Shown here in pieces: positions 6,508 through 8,525 of a stretch of 8,525 bases of DNA (the first letter of the stretch is position 1; each line of letters begins with the position of its first letter). Below the pieces are notes generated by a model that worked only from the letters and a program-made list of their open reading frames with translations, did not search any database and was not told where the DNA came from. The position numbers were made by a program, and so were the translations under genes. Where the stretch lies: NCBI GenBank assembly GCA_045546995.1, contig JAZQDW010000011.1:1-8525 (forward strand), read 5' to 3'. This DNA comes from Firm-08 sp045546995. Lineage in GTDB: Bacteria > Bacillota > Clostridia > Oscillospirales > QAKW01.

Positions 6508-8010
6508 TTACTTATTCGGTGTTTGATCTTTCAACAGAACGTCATGTGCGCCACCCTCAACGATGGACACACTGGATACCAATGTCAATTTCGCCTTTTG
6601 CTGGAATTCAGCAATACTTAATGCGCCACAGTTACACATGGTGGAACGGATCTTAGCCAACGTAACGGGCAGATTGTCATGGATCGAGCCGGCATAGGGC
6701 ACGTAGCTGTCTACGCCCTCTACAAAGGACAACTTTTTATCGCCGCCCATATCATAGCGTTGCCAGTTTCGAGCGCGGGCCGAGCCTTCACCCCAATACT
6801 CTTTCATATAACTGCCGTTAATAAGCACCTTTTCCGTGGGACTTTCGTCAAAACGGGAGAAGTATCTGCCCAACATACAGAAATCGGCGCCCATTGCCAG
6901 TGCCAGCGTCATGTGATAGTCGTGCACGATACCGCCGTCCGAGCAGATGGGAATATAGATACCGGTCTCCTCAAAATACTCATCTCTTGCCTTGGCAACC
7001 TCAATAACCGCCGTTGCCTGGCCACGGCCGATACCCTTAGTCTCACGGGTGATACAAATAGAGCCGCCGCCGATACCGATCTTAATAAAGTCTGCACCGG
7101 CCTCTGCCAAAAAGCGGAAACCATCTCTGTCCACAACGTTACCGGCGCCGACCTTAACGGTGTCACCGTATTTTTCACGGATAAATTTCAGGGTCTGTGC
7201 CTGCCAGGCGGAAAAGCCCTCGGAGGAGTCGATGCACAGTACGTCTGCGCCGGCCTCCACCAATGCGGGAACACGGGCCTCATAGTCGCGGGTGTTGATA
7301 CCGGCGCCGACCACGTAACTCTTATTACTGTCCAGCAGTTCCAGCGGATTTTCCTTATGAGAGGAATAGTCCTTGCGGAATACAAAGGCAACCAATCTGC
7401 CCTCTTGATCTACGATGGGGAGAGAATTGAGTTTATGATCCCAGATCAGATCGTTAGCCTCCTTCAGGCTGGTGCCCTCGGGAGCGGTGATCAGATCACA
7501 CAGCGGGGTCATAAAGGTCTCGACCTTTTCGGTCAGTTCCATACGGCTGACACGGTAATCACGGCCGGTGACGATACCCACCAGTTTACCGCCTGCGGTA
7601 CCGTCCTCGGTGACCGCCACGGTGGAATGCCCCGTCTCTTCCTTCAATGCCAGCACGTCTGCCAGCGTCTGATCAGGGCGCAGGTTGGAATCGGAGGAAA
7701 CGAAACCTCTTTTATAATTCTTAACACGGCGTACCATCGCCGCCTCATCCTCGATGGTCTGGGAGCCGTAAATGAAAGAAACGCCACCCTCTTTGGCCAG
7801 TTCGATGGCCATCTTTTCGCCGGAAACAGACTGCATAATGGCGCTGACCAGCGGAATGTTCATAGAAATCGCGGGCTCTTCACCTTTCTTGAATTTCACC
7901 AGCGGTGTTCTCAGGCTGGCGTTGGCGGGGATACAATTTTCGTCCGAATATCCGGGCACCAACAAATATTCACTAAAGGTATGAGAAGGTTCATTGAAAT
8001 AATAGGCCAT
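6508..8010 (-). CDS. guaB: IMP dehydrogenase, Tritrichomonas foetus-like type
   Basis: Oxidises IMP to XMP with NAD+, the committed step of guanine nucleotide synthesis, in the cytoplasm. The 500-residue protein has a TIM barrel split by a CBS-domain pair (about 100-220). The catalytic loop is GIGGGSICITRETKG with C319. The IMP/NAD site has D261 (IDSSEGF) and D358 (SDGG), and the mobile flap holds the R418-Y419 dyad in ARNWQRYD. As I recall the protist Tritrichomonas foetus enzyme, these are exactly its numbers, and long stretches match it, including the N-terminus and the C-terminal VSSVSIVEGGAHDV. K310 and E431 also match the residues linked there to mycophenolic acid resistance. The start has AAGGAGAG seven bases upstream. 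The gene stands alone between its own promoter and terminator. No purine riboswitch was recognised in the short leader. Confidence 0.96.
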   Translation of the reverse strand: MAYYFNEPSHTFSEYLLVPGYSDENCIPANASLRTPLVKFKKGEEPAISMNIPLVSAIMQSVSGEKMAIELAKEGGVSFIYGSQTIEDEAAMVRRVKNYKRGFVSSDSNLRPDQTLADVLALKEETGHSTVAVTEDGTAGGKLVGIVTGRDYRVSRMELTEKVETFMTPLCDLITAPEGTSLKEANDLIWDHKLNSLPIVDQEGRLVAFVFRKDYSSHKENPLELLDSNKSYVVGAGINTRDYEARVPALVEAGADVLCIDSSEGFSAWQAQTLKFIREKYGDTVKVGAGNVVDRDGFRFLAEAGADFIKIGIGGGSICITRETKGIGRGQATAVIEVAKARDEYFEETGIYIPICSDGGIVHDYHMTLALAMGADFCMLGRYFSRFDESPTEKVLINGSYMKEYWGEGSARARNWQRYDMGGDKKLSFVEGVDSYVPYAGSIHDNLPVTLAKIRSTMCNCGALSIAEFQQKAKLTLVSSVSIVEGGAHDVLLKDQTPNK

Positions 8011-8040
8011 AATTTTTCTCTCCTTAAATTTATTTTTTCT

Positions 8041-8069
8041 ATTATAATAGAAAGAAAGAAAAAAATCAA
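8041..8069 (-). promoter_or_regulatory. Sigma-A promoter for guaB
   Basis: On the minus strand TTGATT (8069-8064), 17 bases and TATAAT (8046-8041) stand about 30 bp upstream of the guaB start codon. The leader is too short for a purine riboswitch aptamer. Confidence 0.75.
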
Positions 8070-8117
8070 CACCCCAGCGACAAACTTTTACTTTTTTTAT
8101 GAATTCACAAAAAAATC

Positions 8118-8146
8118 TTGATATTTCATATTCAATTGTATATAAT
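8118..8146 (+). promoter_or_regulatory. Near-consensus promoter pointing into the tandem repeat
   Basis: TTGATA (8118-8123), exactly 17 bases, then TATAAT (8141-8146) is a strong vegetative promoter facing right, away from guaB. The expected transcription start (about 8153) is some 15 bp before the tRNA-like head of repeat copy 1, and no protein-coding frame with a ribosome site follows. This is the spacing one expects for a stable-RNA gene. Confidence 0.75.
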
Positions 8147-8161
8147 AGTTAACAGCAAAAA

Positions 8162-8319
8162 ATATATTCCTCCTTAGCTCAGTTGGTAGGGACGGTTGCG
8201 AGCGCCGCCGGTGGCGGATGCAGCGAGCAATAAGGAGCAGCCGCGGTCGACGATCGGCAAGCAAATAACGGCTTGCGCCGACGGAGTCGGGCACCGCAAT
8301 GGTCGCCCCCGCAAATATT
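8162..8319. repeat. GC-rich structured repeat, copy 1
   Basis: First of two tandem copies; bounds are where the match to copy 2 begins and where copy 2 runs off the window. From 8185 to 8319 the copies differ at a single base (T8266 versus C8472). Predicted elements in order: CTCCTTAGCTC (8170-8180) with GAGC-AA-TAAGGAG (8225-8237), enclosing CCGCC-GGT-GGCGG (8205-8217); GCAAGC/GCTTGC (8257-8262/8271-8276) with an 8-base loop; CCGAC-GGA-GTCGG (8278-8290); and GGGCACC/GGT-C-GCCC (8289-8308). The last two overlap and compete. The one substitution lies in the loop of the second hairpin. Base composition is far richer in GC than the flanks. The 47 bp joining the two copies (8320-8366) hold only weak pairing and nothing else I recognise. 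No known RNA family was recognised. Confidence 0.85.
8168..8192 (+). other. tRNA-like 5' fragment (acceptor strand plus D-arm)
   Basis: TCCTCCT (8168-8174) occupies the place of an acceptor 5' strand, TA (8175-8176) that of U8-A9, GCTC (8177-8180) that of the D-stem and AGTTGGTA (8181-8188) is a canonical D-loop with the GG pair. The closing D-stem strand should be GAGC but reads GGGA, keeping three of four pairs (one a wobble). No anticodon arm, T-arm with TTCGA, or AGGAGGA acceptor partner follows. It is therefore either the remnant of a tRNA interrupted by the repeat, or a tRNA-mimicking head of the repeat; it should not be annotated as a working tRNA. Confidence 0.55.
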
Positions 8320-8366
8320 CGGCGCTGTAGCCTTTGGCAGTTTGTGCAAACAAAAAACGAAACTAC

Positions 8367-8525
8367 ATATATTCCTCCAAAGCTTCAGTCGGTAGGGACG
8401 GTTGCGAGCGCCGCCGGTGGCGGATGCAGCGAGCAATAAGGAGCAGCCGCGGTCGACGATCGGCAAGCAAACAACGGCTTGCGCCGACGGAGTCGGGCAC
8501 CGCAATGGTCGCCCCCGCAAATATT
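8367..8525. repeat. GC-rich structured repeat, copy 2 (runs off the window)
   Basis: Second tandem copy, offset by 205-206 bp from the first. The body (8391-8525) is identical to copy 1 except C8472. The head is more diverged: TCCTCCAAAGCTTCAGTCGGTA carries several substitutions and one extra T relative to copy 1 but keeps the CAGTCGGTA D-loop-like core. No clear -35/-10 pair precedes this copy. Its right end, and whether more copies follow, is not visible. Confidence 0.85.

Noticed and set aside
8011..8040. Purine riboswitch in the guaB leader
   Set aside because: The leader from the predicted promoter is only about 30 bases, too short for the aptamer, and no conserved core is present.
6679..8121. 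480-codon open frame on the plus strand opposite guaB
   Set aside because: Antisense shadow of a well-conserved enzyme; it has no ribosome site or recognisable domain, and it crosses the guaB promoter.
8168..8260. Functional tRNA gene (Asn-like 5' sequence)
   Set aside because: No anticodon stem-loop, T-arm or matching 3' acceptor strand follows the D-arm.
8097..8520. Minus-strand open frames through the tandem repeat (65 and 113 codons)
   Set aside because: The copies are about 206 bp apart, not a multiple of three, so the same DNA is read in different frames in each copy. There is no proper ribosome site, and the sequence is better explained as structured non-coding DNA.
8162..8525. CRISPR array
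   Set aside because: Only two copies, the repeated part is at least 135 bp and the gap about 70 bp including diverged ends; no cas genes.

Overview
The window looks like chromosomal DNA from a low-to-moderate GC Firmicute, most likely an anaerobic gut Clostridia (Oscillospirales/Ruminococcaceae-like). The grounds are AAGGAGG-type ribosome sites, near-consensus sigma-A promoters, an ECF vitamin-type transporter S subunit, an NSS amino-acid transporter, and structured intergenic repeats at both ends. The taxonomic placement is inferred from style, not from a marker gene.

Layout. Positions 1-157 hold an array of four short hairpins with a common spacer, then a long hairpin with a T-run. Positions 158-1692 (minus) hold a two-gene sugar operon: a D-lyxose/D-mannose isomerase-type cupin enzyme followed 2 bp later by a fructokinase-like PfkB sugar kinase. 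Facing away from it is a 690-residue cytoplasmic GH78-type alpha-L-rhamnosidase (1837-3909, plus). The 144 bp between them carries two back-to-back, near-perfect sigma-A promoters. Together they suggest intracellular hydrolysis of a glycoside, isomerisation of an aldose and phosphorylation of the ketose. The link between the GH78 enzyme and the isomerase/kinase pair is inferred from position only.

A bidirectional terminator (3918-3953) separates this from a minus-strand cluster at 6439-3955: an NSS-family sodium-coupled amino-acid transporter, an ECF transporter S component, and a uridine-kinase-like P-loop kinase whose start overlaps the S component by 26 bp. Upstream is guaB (8010-6508, minus), an IMP dehydrogenase with its own promoter and terminator. 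Its sequence and residue numbering match the Tritrichomonas foetus enzyme type closely.

The 515 bp to the right of guaB contain no credible gene. They hold the guaB promoter, an outward-facing consensus promoter (8118-8146), and two tandem copies of a GC-rich, hairpin-rich repeat (8162-8319 and 8367-8525, the latter running off the window). The body of the repeat differs at 1 of 135 positions. Its 5' end resembles the acceptor strand and D-arm of a tRNA, but no anticodon or T-arm follows. This tRNA-headed, probably transcribed repeat and the hairpin array at the left edge are the least explained parts of the window.
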